A DNA stretch of 64,000 bases, from positions 558,001 to 622,000 of the forward strand of contig NZ_JABAHZ010000004.1 of the NCBI RefSeq assembly GCF_012641265.1. Reading direction: 5' to 3'. Position 1 is the first letter of the stretch. Every line of letters begins with the position of its first letter. The notes below the pieces were generated by a model. The model was not told the origin of the DNA. It worked only from the letters and a program-made list of their open reading frames with translations, and made no database searches. The stretch is from Chitinophaga eiseniae (GTDB taxonomy: Bacteria > Bacteroidota > Bacteroidia > Chitinophagales > Chitinophagaceae). This document shows, one piece after another, positions 33,790 to 41,778 of this stretch. A program made the position numbers and the translations under genes.

Positions 33790-35100
33790 TTGAAGACAAA
33801 AACTTTAAAGAAAGACAAGGTTAATATTATTACGCTTGGTTGTTCCAAGAACATGGTGGATTCAGAGGTACTCAGCGGACAGTTGGCGGCTAATGATATC
33901 GACGTGGTGCATGAGAGTGCCAAACGCGACCACAATATTGTGGTAGTGAACACCTGCGGATTTATTGACAAGGCCAAGGAAGAATCGATTAACACCATCC
34001 TGGAACAGGTAGAACTGAAGCAGCGTGGTAAACTGGATAAAGTATACGTTACCGGATGTTTGAGTGAGCGTTACCGGGGCGACCTGGAATCAGAGATTGC
34101 AGGGGTGGATGCCTGGTTTGGCACCATGGAACTGCCATTGATCCTCAAAAAATTTGACGCAGATTATAAAGCAGAGCTGGTAGGAGAAAGACTTTTAAGT
34201 ACTCCTTCTCACTATGCTTACCTGAAAATAGCCGAAGGTTGTAACCGTACCTGTTCTTTTTGTGCGATCCCGCTGATGCGTGGTAGCCATGTATCCAAAC
34301 CGATTGAGGAGCTGGTAAAGGAAGCCGAAAAGCTGGTAAAATCAGGTGTAAAAGAAATCATGCTGATTGCACAGGAGCTGACCTATTATGGTCTGGATCT
34401 GTATAAGCAACGTCGCCTGGGAGACCTGATGCGGGCGTTGGCAGGAGTAAAAGGGCTGGAGTGGATTCGACTCCACTATGCATATCCCACCAAATTTCCT
34501 ATGGAGATACTGGATGTGATGAACGAGTTCCCCAATATCTGCAAGTACATTGATATGCCGCTGCAACATGCTTCCAATGCCATGTTGAAAGCCATGAAAC
34601 GTCAGATTACCCGTGAAGAAATTGAAGAGTTGGTACATAATATCCGGGCCAAAGTACCGGGTATCTGTTTACGTACTACCCTGATAGCCGGCTTCCCCGG
34701 TGAAACGGAGGATGACGTGGAAGAACTGAAAGGCTTCCTGGAAAGAATGCGCTTCGACCGGGTGGGTGTATTTACTTACAGCCACGAAGAAGGTACCAGC
34801 GCTTATGAACTGGAGGATAATATCCCGGCAGAAGAAAAGGAGAGAAGAGCGCAGGAAATCATGGAAGTACAGCAGGAAATCTCTCTCGAGAAAAACCAGG
34901 AGAAAGTAGGGAAAACATTCAGGGTAATTGTAGATAAGAAAGAAGCGGGTAGATACCTGGCTCGTACAGAATTCGACTCCGTGGAAGTAGACAATGAAGT
35001 GATCATTGACACCACTAAACGCCTGAAATCAGGCGATTTCGTGGAAGTCAGGATTACCAAGGCATTCGACTACGACCTGGAAGGCGAGCTGCTGAGCTAA
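33790..35100 (+). CDS. rimO: Ribosomal protein S12 methylthiotransferase RimO (TTG start)
   Basis: Radical SAM methylthiotransferase that modifies an Asp of ribosomal protein S12; 436 residues. N-terminal UPF0004 domain with three cysteines (ITLGCSKN near C18, VNTCGF, TGCLSER), the radical SAM motif CNRTCSFC, and a C-terminal TRAM domain (from about 370). The first in-frame ATG comes only after the essential ITLGC cysteine, and a stop codon lies at 33775-33777. The start must therefore be the TTG at 33790 or a still rarer codon. Confidence 0.94.
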   Translation: MKTKTLKKDKVNIITLGCSKNMVDSEVLSGQLAANDIDVVHESAKRDHNIVVVNTCGFIDKAKEESINTILEQVELKQRGKLDKVYVTGCLSERYRGDLESEIAGVDAWFGTMELPLILKKFDADYKAELVGERLLSTPSHYAYLKIAEGCNRTCSFCAIPLMRGSHVSKPIEELVKEAEKLVKSGVKEIMLIAQELTYYGLDLYKQRRLGDLMRALAGVKGLEWIRLHYAYPTKFPMEILDVMNEFPNICKYIDMPLQHASNAMLKAMKRQITREEIEELVHNIRAKVPGICLRTTLIAGFPGETEDDVEELKGFLERMRFDRVGVFTYSHEEGTSAYELEDNIPAEEKERRAQEIMEVQQEISLEKNQEKVGKTFRVIVDKKEAGRYLARTEFDSVEVDNEVIIDTTKRLKSGDFVEVRITKAFDYDLEGELLS

Positions 35101-35303
35101 CGGGTAGGAATCCGGCGGCGATTCGTTCCGGCCACATTATTTTTATAAACGAGGCAACACGATTCAAGCACAAGCCGTAAATACCGGCGGCTGCACAGCT
35201 AATAGTAAACACCTGATAGCTGAAATAATATTTCTAACGGCTGATAGCAAATAGCTAAAAGCCATATCCACAGCTCCCGACGGAGCTTGATTAATGCAAA
35301 TCA

Positions 35304-37076
35304 ATGACAACATTTGAATCACTGGGCTTACAAGAGTCCATCTTAAGGGGAATTACAGACCTGGGTTTTGTTTCCCCAACCCCCATCCAGGAACAGGCAA
35401 TACCCGTATTGTTAGGAGGTGACCGCGATTTCGTAGGTCTTGCCCAGACGGGCACTGGTAAAACGGCAGCTTTTGGTCTGCCTTTGCTGCAACAGCTGGA
35501 TCTGAAGATTAATAAACCACAGGGACTGATCTTATGTCCTACCCGTGAACTTTGTCTCCAGATCACCAATGATCTGAAAAACTTTAGCAAATACCTCGGC
35601 GAAGTAAGCATCGTAGCGGTATATGGCGGTTCCAGTATCGTGCAACAGCTGCGCGAACTGAAAAGAGGCGTACACATTGTAGTGGCAACTCCGGGCCGTT
35701 TGCTGGATATCATCGACCGTGGCGCCATCAACTTTGAAAATGTGCGTTACGCTGTACTGGATGAAGCGGATGAAATGCTGAACATGGGCTTCCAGGAAGA
35801 TATCAACAACATTTTATCCAACACACCGGAAGGTAAAACTACCTGGCTGTTTTCGGCTACTATGCCGCAGGAAGTTCGCCGGATCGCCAAGAAATACATG
35901 GAAGATCCATTTGAACTGACTGTAGGTAGCAAAAACAGCGGTAACGTTAATATAGAACACGAATACTATGTAGTGCGTCCGCGCGATAAATATGCGGCAC
36001 TCAAACGTATCGTGGATTTCAACCCTGAGATTTTTGGTATCATCTTTACCCGTACGAAGATTGAATCCCAGGAAATCGCTGAATCGCTGATTAAAGATGG
36101 TTACAACGCCGATGCCCTCCACGGTGACCTGACCCAGCAACAGCGCGATAAGGTAATGAAGCGTTTCCGTGAAAGAGCCTTACAGGTACTGGTGGCTACC
36201 GACGTGGCAGCCCGTGGTATCGACGTAGATAACGTAACGCACGTAATCAACTACGACTTACCGGATGACGTAGAAAACTACACCCACAGAAGTGGTCGTA
36301 CCGGTAGAGCGGGTAAATCCGGTATCTCTATCGCTATCATCAGCGCTCGCGATACTGGCAAAATTCGCCAGATTGAACGCGTGATCCAGAAGAAATTTGT
36401 GAAAGCGGAAGTTCCGGATGGTTTTGCAGTATGTGAAAAACAACTGTTTGGCCTGGTACATAAAGTACATAACGTAGTTGTAAACGATGAGCAGATCGAG
36501 CCATACATGGAGCGTATCAACGAAGAGTTTGCAACCATGAGTAAGGAAGATCTGATCAAGCGTTTCGCTTCCCTGGAATTCAACCAGTTCCTGGATTACT
36601 ACCAGGATGCACCGGATCTGAATGCGAAAGATGATCGCCGTGTGGGTGATGACAAGGGACCACGCAGAAGCGACGGTAAATTTACCCGCTTGTTCATCAA
36701 CCTGGGTTCAGTAGATGATTTCAACCGTGGCGATATGCTCCGTTACCTGTGTGATAACACTGGTTTACGTGGCAACAAGATTGGCCGTATCGACCTGAAG
36801 GGCGTATATTCTTTCTTTGAGGTAGAGAACGACGAACTGGCGAAGGTAACAGAAGCTTTCAAGAAAGTGGAATACAATGGCCGTAGCGTGAGGATTGAAA
36901 TGTCGCAGGATGGCGACAGACGCCCTCGTAGCGGTGGTGATCGTGGTCCACGCAGCTTCGATGGCAACCGCAAGAGAAGCTGGAGTTCCGAAGGCGGTCG
37001 CCCGGGCGGTAGCCGCGGTGATAAGCGCGAATCATTCGGCAGCGGTAACAAACCTCCGTACAAAAAGAAATACTAA
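35304..37076 (+). CDS. DEAD-box RNA helicase with DbpA-type RNA-binding domain and basic tail
   Basis: ATP-dependent RNA helicase, 590 residues. Motifs: Q motif (FVSPTPIQEQA), AQTGTGKTAAFGLP (Walker A), PTRELCLQ, TPGRLLD, DEADEML, SATMPQE, and HRSGRTGRAGKSG in the second RecA domain. Residues about 450-530 look like a DbpA RNA-binding (RRM-like) domain (FTRLFINLGSVDDF). The last 50 residues are rich in Arg, Gly, Asp and Ser (PRSGGDRGPRSF), an RGG-like disordered RNA-binding tail. Likely acts in ribosome assembly or RNA decay. A strong terminator follows. Confidence 0.94.
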   Translation: MTTFESLGLQESILRGITDLGFVSPTPIQEQAIPVLLGGDRDFVGLAQTGTGKTAAFGLPLLQQLDLKINKPQGLILCPTRELCLQITNDLKNFSKYLGEVSIVAVYGGSSIVQQLRELKRGVHIVVATPGRLLDIIDRGAINFENVRYAVLDEADEMLNMGFQEDINNILSNTPEGKTTWLFSATMPQEVRRIAKKYMEDPFELTVGSKNSGNVNIEHEYYVVRPRDKYAALKRIVDFNPEIFGIIFTRTKIESQEIAESLIKDGYNADALHGDLTQQQRDKVMKRFRERALQVLVATDVAARGIDVDNVTHVINYDLPDDVENYTHRSGRTGRAGKSGISIAIISARDTGKIRQIERVIQKKFVKAEVPDGFAVCEKQLFGLVHKVHNVVVNDEQIEPYMERINEEFATMSKEDLIKRFASLEFNQFLDYYQDAPDLNAKDDRRVGDDKGPRRSDGKFTRLFINLGSVDDFNRGDMLRYLCDNTGLRGNKIGRIDLKGVYSFFEVENDELAKVTEAFKKVEYNGRSVRIEMSQDGDRRPRSGGDRGPRSFDGNRKRSWSSEGGRPGGSRGDKRESFGSGNKPPYKKKY

Positions 37077-37100
37077 TTCCGTTACCGGAATAGCGATAAA

Positions 37101-37137
37101 AAGAAAAGGTGTCCAATCGGGCACCTTTTCTTTTTTA
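37101..37137 (+). terminator. Intrinsic terminator after the DEAD-box gene
   Basis: AAGAAAAGGTG pairs with CACCTTTTCTT with a short loop, followed by TTTTTTAT. Confidence 0.85.
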
Positions 37138-37216
37138 TATCTAGTTGGGTTGTATCTGTCATTTTCCCAAAAATTAAACTATCTTGTTAATAAAGACACC
37201 CAATTCACACGTTATT

Positions 37217-39169
37217 ATGACCGGAGATACTAATCGCACTATACAGTATGTAGAGCCCTTTACCTTGTTTTCTTCCACTGATATTACGTTGTTTCAGTCG
37301 GGATCACATTACCGGCTATACGAAAAATTCGGTGCCCACCCGATGGAGGTGGAAGGTGCCAACGGTACCTATTTTGCCGTATGGGCGCCGGATGCTGCTT
37401 TTGTGGCCATTATGGGTGATTTTAACGGGTGGGATCATTACAGTCATACCTTGTTGCCCCGCTGGGACAATTCGGGCATCTGGGAAGGATTTGTTCCCGG
37501 TGTGAAATCGGGGTCGTTGTATAAATATTTTATCCGGTCTAACAGTGGTGAGGAGCTGATTAAAGGAGATCCTTACGCCAATTACTGGGAGGTGCGCCCC
37601 AAAACGGCTTCTGTTGTGCATCCGCTGGACTACGAGTGGGATGATAAGAAGTGGATGACCCAACGGCAGCGGCGTAACTCGCTGGATAGCCCGTTTGCCG
37701 TATACGAAGTGCACCTGGCTTCCTGGCGCCGCCCGGATCCGGCAGATCCGGAACAGGTATACTCTTACCAGGAGATTGCCGACATGCTGGTACCTTATGT
37801 AAAAGAGATGGGCTTTACCCATGTGGAGCTGATGCCGGTGATGGAGCATCCTTTCGATGGTTCCTGGGGTTACCAGCTGACGGGTTATTTTGCGCCTACC
37901 TCACGCTATGGTACGCCACAGGATTTCATGGAAATGATAGAAGCATTCCACCTGGCGGATATAGGGGTGATACTGGATTGGGTACCCTCGCATTTCCCGT
38001 ATGATGCGCATGGGCTTTTCCGCTTCGACGGATCGCATGTGTACGAATATGCGGATATGCGTAAGGGTTATCATCCTGATTGGAACAGCTATATTTTCAA
38101 CTACGCCCGTAACGAGGTGCGTTCGTTTTTACTGAGCAATGCTGTTTTCTGGCTGGATCGTTTTCATGCCGACGGGTTACGGGTGGACGCCATTGCCTCT
38201 ATGATCCACCTGGATTATTCCCGGGAACGAGGGGCCTGGGTTCCCAATGAGCTGGGAGGAAATGAGAACCTGGAAGCGATCAGCTTTTTGAAGAAGCTGA
38301 ATGAAACCATTTATGCATTGTTTCCCGATGTACAGACTATCGCGGAAGATTCCACTTCGCATTATGGGGTATCGAGACCCACGTTTATGGGCGGTTTGGG
38401 ATTTGGTATGAAGTGGATGATGGGCTGGATGAATGATACGCTGGATTATTTCAAGAAGGATCCTATTCACCGTAAATGGTACCAAAATGATTTCACCTTC
38501 AGCATTGTATATGCATTTGGAGAAAATTTTATGTTGCCGCTGAGCCACGATGAAGTCGTGCATGGAAAATCTCCTATGATTTATAAGATGCCCGGGGATG
38601 ACTGGCAGAAATTTGCGAATCTGCGTTTATTATATAGTTATATGTACACGCATCCAGGCACCAAGTTATTATTTATGGGAGATGAATTCGGGCAAACGTC
38701 TGAATGGAATTTCCGTGGGGAGCTGGACTGGCACCTGATGCGACATGCCACACACAAAGGATTACAGGCATTTGTAAAAGATTTGAACCAGCTATATACG
38801 CAGTCTACCGCCTTGTATGAACAACAATTTGACGCTGCAGGGTTTGAGTGGATAGTAGTCAACGACTATGACAATTGTATACTGGGTTATGTAAGAAAAG
38901 GGAAAGAACCGGGAGATGTGTTACTCGTAGTACTGAATATGACGCCGGTAGTGCGGGAAAATTACCTGGTAGGATTGCCGGTAGCAGGTGAGTGGGTAGA
39001 AGTACTGAATAGTGATATGTCTGTATATTATGGCAGTGGTGTGGTGAACACCGGTATATTAAAGACGGTGAAGCAAACATATAACGGCAGGGATTATACG
39101 CTTTCCTTGCGCCTGCCTCCGCTGGGAGCTACCATATTGAAGTGGCAGCCGACAGTTCCCGGGAAATAA
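37217..39169 (+). CDS. glgB: 1,4-alpha-glucan branching enzyme
   Basis: Makes alpha-1,6 branches in glycogen; GH13 family, 650 residues. CBM48 domain near the N-terminus (FAVWAPDAAFVAIMGDFNGWD), then the catalytic barrel: DWVPSHFPYDAHGL, nucleophile D324 in GLRVDAIASM, acid/base E377 in TIAEDSTSHYG, and LSHDEVVHGK. The C-terminal beta domain ends with LRLPPLGATILKW. ATG at 37217 (MTGDTNR) is preferred over the frame opening 11 codons earlier. Stored glycogen may be cleaved by the GH31 enzyme nearby. Confidence 0.95.
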   Translation: MTGDTNRTIQYVEPFTLFSSTDITLFQSGSHYRLYEKFGAHPMEVEGANGTYFAVWAPDAAFVAIMGDFNGWDHYSHTLLPRWDNSGIWEGFVPGVKSGSLYKYFIRSNSGEELIKGDPYANYWEVRPKTASVVHPLDYEWDDKKWMTQRQRRNSLDSPFAVYEVHLASWRRPDPADPEQVYSYQEIADMLVPYVKEMGFTHVELMPVMEHPFDGSWGYQLTGYFAPTSRYGTPQDFMEMIEAFHLADIGVILDWVPSHFPYDAHGLFRFDGSHVYEYADMRKGYHPDWNSYIFNYARNEVRSFLLSNAVFWLDRFHADGLRVDAIASMIHLDYSRERGAWVPNELGGNENLEAISFLKKLNETIYALFPDVQTIAEDSTSHYGVSRPTFMGGLGFGMKWMMGWMNDTLDYFKKDPIHRKWYQNDFTFSIVYAFGENFMLPLSHDEVVHGKSPMIYKMPGDDWQKFANLRLLYSYMYTHPGTKLLFMGDEFGQTSEWNFRGELDWHLMRHATHKGLQAFVKDLNQLYTQSTALYEQQFDAAGFEWIVVNDYDNCILGYVRKGKEPGDVLLVVLNMTPVVRENYLVGLPVAGEWVEVLNSDMSVYYGSGVVNTGILKTVKQTYNGRDYTLSLRLPPLGATILKWQPTVPGK

Positions 39170-39196
39170 AAAATAATGATTTTTATATGTTGATGT

Positions 39197-39229
39197 TAGG
39201 CAGGCTTTAGCAAAGCCTGCCTATTTTTT
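39197..39229 (+). terminator. Intrinsic terminator after glgB
   Basis: TAGGCAGGCTTT pairs with AAAGCCTGCCTA (12 bp, 3-nt loop), then a T-rich run. Confidence 0.88.
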
Positions 39230-39462
39230 ATAAATAACCTGTTGATAAGCTATCTTTTATAAAAAGATCAGGCCCATTTTGAATATCTTCTCTCGATAAA
39301 TTTTAACACTGCTTTAAACCTTTTTATCTTTCATCGATCTATATTCAAGCTGTTCCGGAATAGCAATAACGATGGGGAAATGAGCGTTTTATCATTACGT
39401 CAACTTTCAGCCAGATCGATCGAGCCATACTTTTTATTTAGTTATTTTAAAACCATTAATTT

Positions 39463-40371
39463 ATGAAAAACTTTCTCCGTAAGCCGGGGCTAGGTTTAGT
39501 GATGGTAGCAGTGGCTGCCGTTTCACTGATGGAGGCCTGTAACAAGGATAATTCGGCCTCTACAAAGCCAATTGCCGCCAATCAGCAAAAAGTTAGTCTT
39601 TACCTTTCAGATGATCCTGGATTTTTTGATAAAGTGTTCCTGGATATCCGTAAAGTGGAAGTGCTGGTAGATACGTGTGGAAAGACAGATGATGAAGGTT
39701 GGGATGATAAAGATCGCTGCTGGTGGGATGAAGATCATGACCATGACCGGGGTAGCAAGCCTGACAGCTGCCAGGTATGGGATTCCTTAGACATTCATCC
39801 AGGGGTATATGACCTGTTAACCCTGCGTAATGGCGCCGATACACTGCTGGCCGGTGGCGCTGTTCACAAAGGTACTATGGAACGCATTCGTATTACCGTG
39901 GGCGACAACAATTCGCTGGTAAAGAATGGCGTTACCTATCCGTTGAAATCCGTTTCTGGTCAGTCTAAAATTATCGTAAGGGTACGTCACAACGAATGGG
40001 ATGCGTTGACCACCGACAATCTGCAGTTATGGCTGGATTTCGATGTACAACGTTCTATCATCAGAGTATGGGATGGCAAGTTTATTCTCCGTCCGTTTAT
40101 CAATGTATTCACCATTATAAAAATGGGTAGTATTTCCGGTAAAGTAACTCCTTGGGATGCATATCCGGTGATTTCTATCTACAACAGCAATAAAGATACA
40201 TTGTATGCACTGCCATGGAGAGATGGTGGTTTCAAAGTACGCGGTTTGAAAGTAGGCAGCTGGAATGTGTTTGTAAATGCTTCCAATGGTTACAAAGACA
40301 CTACTGTTACCAATGTGTCTGTAGAACGCGGAAAAGATACCCGGATAGGAGATATCAAACTGCATAAATAA
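39463..40371 (+). CDS. DUF4382 lipoprotein
   Basis: Probable lipoprotein of 302 residues: hydrophobic signal then LMEAC (Cys 26), a lipobox-like end. The first domain (KVSLYLSDDPGFFDKVFLDIRKVEV) is the DUF4382 pattern. The region around residues 75-105 is very rich in Asp, Glu, His and Trp (EGWDDKDRCWWDEDHDHD) with two cysteines, suggesting metal binding. A C-terminal carboxypeptidase-regulatory-like beta domain (about 225-302) follows: GSISGKVTPWDAYPVISIYN. Function unknown, exposed on a membrane surface. Confidence 0.85.
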   Translation: MKNFLRKPGLGLVMVAVAAVSLMEACNKDNSASTKPIAANQQKVSLYLSDDPGFFDKVFLDIRKVEVLVDTCGKTDDEGWDDKDRCWWDEDHDHDRGSKPDSCQVWDSLDIHPGVYDLLTLRNGADTLLAGGAVHKGTMERIRITVGDNNSLVKNGVTYPLKSVSGQSKIIVRVRHNEWDALTTDNLQLWLDFDVQRSIIRVWDGKFILRPFINVFTIIKMGSISGKVTPWDAYPVISIYNSNKDTLYALPWRDGGFKVRGLKVGSWNVFVNASNGYKDTTVTNVSVERGKDTRIGDIKLHK

Positions 40372-40414
40372 TAAACTGTTTATTACCAGTTATTCTGAAG
40401 TTGACATTTACACG

Positions 40415-40450
40415 ATTAGCGCTGGCCGTTGGCCGGCGCTAATTTTTTAT
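40415..40450 (+). terminator. Intrinsic terminator after the DUF4382 gene
   Basis: ATTAGCGCTGGCC pairs with GGCCGGCGCTAAT (13 bp, one G-T), 3-nt loop, then TTTTTT. Confidence 0.85.
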
Positions 40451-40527
40451 GCGGAAAGGAGGACATCATTGACGACGCTATCTTTTTATATACATAAAAT
40501 ATATAAATTGTGCTAAAAGTAGTTAAG

Positions 40528-41127
40528 ATGAAACAGACATTCTTTTTATATCTGCTGTTGCAGCTGACGTTTGCAGCGGGCATAGCACAGGTAAAATCCA
40601 ACCAGCGGGATGCCCAGCACCGCAAGCAGGGTTATTGGGTAGAGGTTGTGGGAGAGGTAAGAGGGGAGCCTGGATATACCTGGGAGGGGGCATACAAAAA
40701 TGATCGTAAAGAAGGGGTTTGGAAAAAGACCTCCGCCATTGGTAATCTGCTAGCGGAGGAAACGTTTAAGAACAATGTGCTGGATGGCTATTGCAAGTAT
40801 TACTATTCCAATGGAAAGCTCAGTGAAGAAGGCGCTTATATGGCCACGGAAATCGACGGGCAGCGGGACACGATTATGATTATAGACCCGGTGACGAATG
40901 TAGAAACACCCACGGAAATTGTGCGTAAAGGAAATTCTGTGCGTAACGGCGTCTGGAAACTGTATGATGAAGAAACCGGTAAGATGGTAAAGGAGTATTA
41001 CAAACGAGGGGATACCGTTACTGCGGAGGATTTAGGGGATAGCACTACCGTAGAACCTGCGCCGGTAAAGAAAGCCACGTTGCAGTTGCCGCATGAACAT
41101 AATACCAGGCAGAAAAAGAAGGGTTAA
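40528..41127 (+). CDS. MORN/YwqK-like repeat exported protein
   Basis: 199 residues with signal peptide TFFLYLLLQLTFAAGIAQ. The mature part has repeats of the MORN/YwqK type: WEGAYKNDRKEGVWKK, LDGYCKYYYSNGKLSEEGAY, VRNGVWKLYDEETGKMVKEY. Such proteins are often labelled antitoxin YwqK-like, but no toxin gene is next to it and the signal peptide argues for an exported role. The tail is basic (RQKKKG). ATG at 40528 is used because it begins the signal peptide; the frame opens 6 codons earlier. Confidence 0.75.
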   Translation: MKQTFFLYLLLQLTFAAGIAQVKSNQRDAQHRKQGYWVEVVGEVRGEPGYTWEGAYKNDRKEGVWKKTSAIGNLLAEETFKNNVLDGYCKYYYSNGKLSEEGAYMATEIDGQRDTIMIIDPVTNVETPTEIVRKGNSVRNGVWKLYDEETGKMVKEYYKRGDTVTAEDLGDSTTVEPAPVKKATLQLPHEHNTRQKKKG

Positions 41128-41146
41128 AAAATGAACAGGCTAAAAG

Positions 41147-41187
41147 GCTAAAATGAACAAAAAGATTTGTCCATTTTAGCTTTTTTT
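41147..41187 (+). terminator. Intrinsic terminator after the MORN-like gene
   Basis: GCTAAAATGAACAAA pairs with TTTGTCCATTTTAGC (15 bp, one mismatch), then seven T. Confidence 0.8.
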
Positions 41188-41266
41188 ATGTAATTTCATT
41201 AAGAGGATTGAATTTTAGGACCCCATCAGTTAATCTTTTTTGTGTAAATCCTTTTAACTTGTTTGT

Positions 41267-41425
41267 ATGAAAAGCCTGACAATCAACCACGTGGAAAACT
41301 CTCCTGAATTACATGGAATTGACTACAGCGGCACTTCCCGGATGGAAATGCTGTTCAGAGGTATTTTTATTTTCCTGGTATTCTGTGCATTGGTATCGAT
41401 ATTTTTCCTGTCTATATTTTATTAA
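41267..41425 (+). CDS. Small membrane protein (52 aa)
   Basis: Clean short frame from ATG to TAA with a polar N-terminus (MKSLTINHVENSPELHG, then DYSGTSRMEM) and a C-terminal TM helix (FRGIFIFLVFCALVSIFFLS), a tail-anchored layout. It has its own gap from the previous terminator (80 nt) and a strong terminator 36 nt after its stop, so it is framed like an independent gene. No family recognised. Confidence 0.55.
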   Translation: MKSLTINHVENSPELHGIDYSGTSRMEMLFRGIFIFLVFCALVSIFFLSIFY

Positions 41426-41460
41426 GCATAGATAATTTATTATCAGTAGGCACTACCTGC

Positions 41461-41508
41461 CAGAAAAAAGCGCAAGGATTCTTTGTAATCCTTGCGCTTT
41501 CTGTTTTA
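41461..41508. terminator. Bidirectional intrinsic terminator
   Basis: AAAGCGCAAGGATT pairs perfectly with AATCCTTGCGCTTT (14 bp, 6-nt loop). T-runs occur on both sides, so it can stop transcription from the small gene on the plus strand and from the GH31 gene on the minus strand. Confidence 0.8.
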
Positions 41509-41778
41509 GCACGGAATTTATCCTACTGCTAAATTGATTTTTTCCTTTGAAACGCTTGTCCGTTATGCCTTTCGGAAGAAACTTGTTTTTCTTTTTCCGC
41601 CGGCACTCTTAATACAATGTTAACAGGTTATTCATTTTGTTCATTGTGAGTTTCAGGCGGTTACATATTTTGTACAATGATTTTTAGCATCTACTTTTAT
41701 ATTCTAAAGTTGGCATAGGTTATGAAACCGGCGCGAGATCTCTATCTGTAGTGCCTTTTCTTTTCCCTTGCTTTTTGT
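41509..41778. other. Spacer between small gene and GH31 gene
   Basis: AT-rich spacer with no convincing gene on either strand. It is the 3' flank of the minus-strand GH31 gene. I see only short stop-interrupted frames. Confidence 0.6.

Noticed and set aside
40528..41127. YwqK antitoxin of a toxin-antitoxin pair
   Set aside because: The protein has a signal peptide and no neighbouring toxin gene; the antitoxin label for this repeat family is not supported here.
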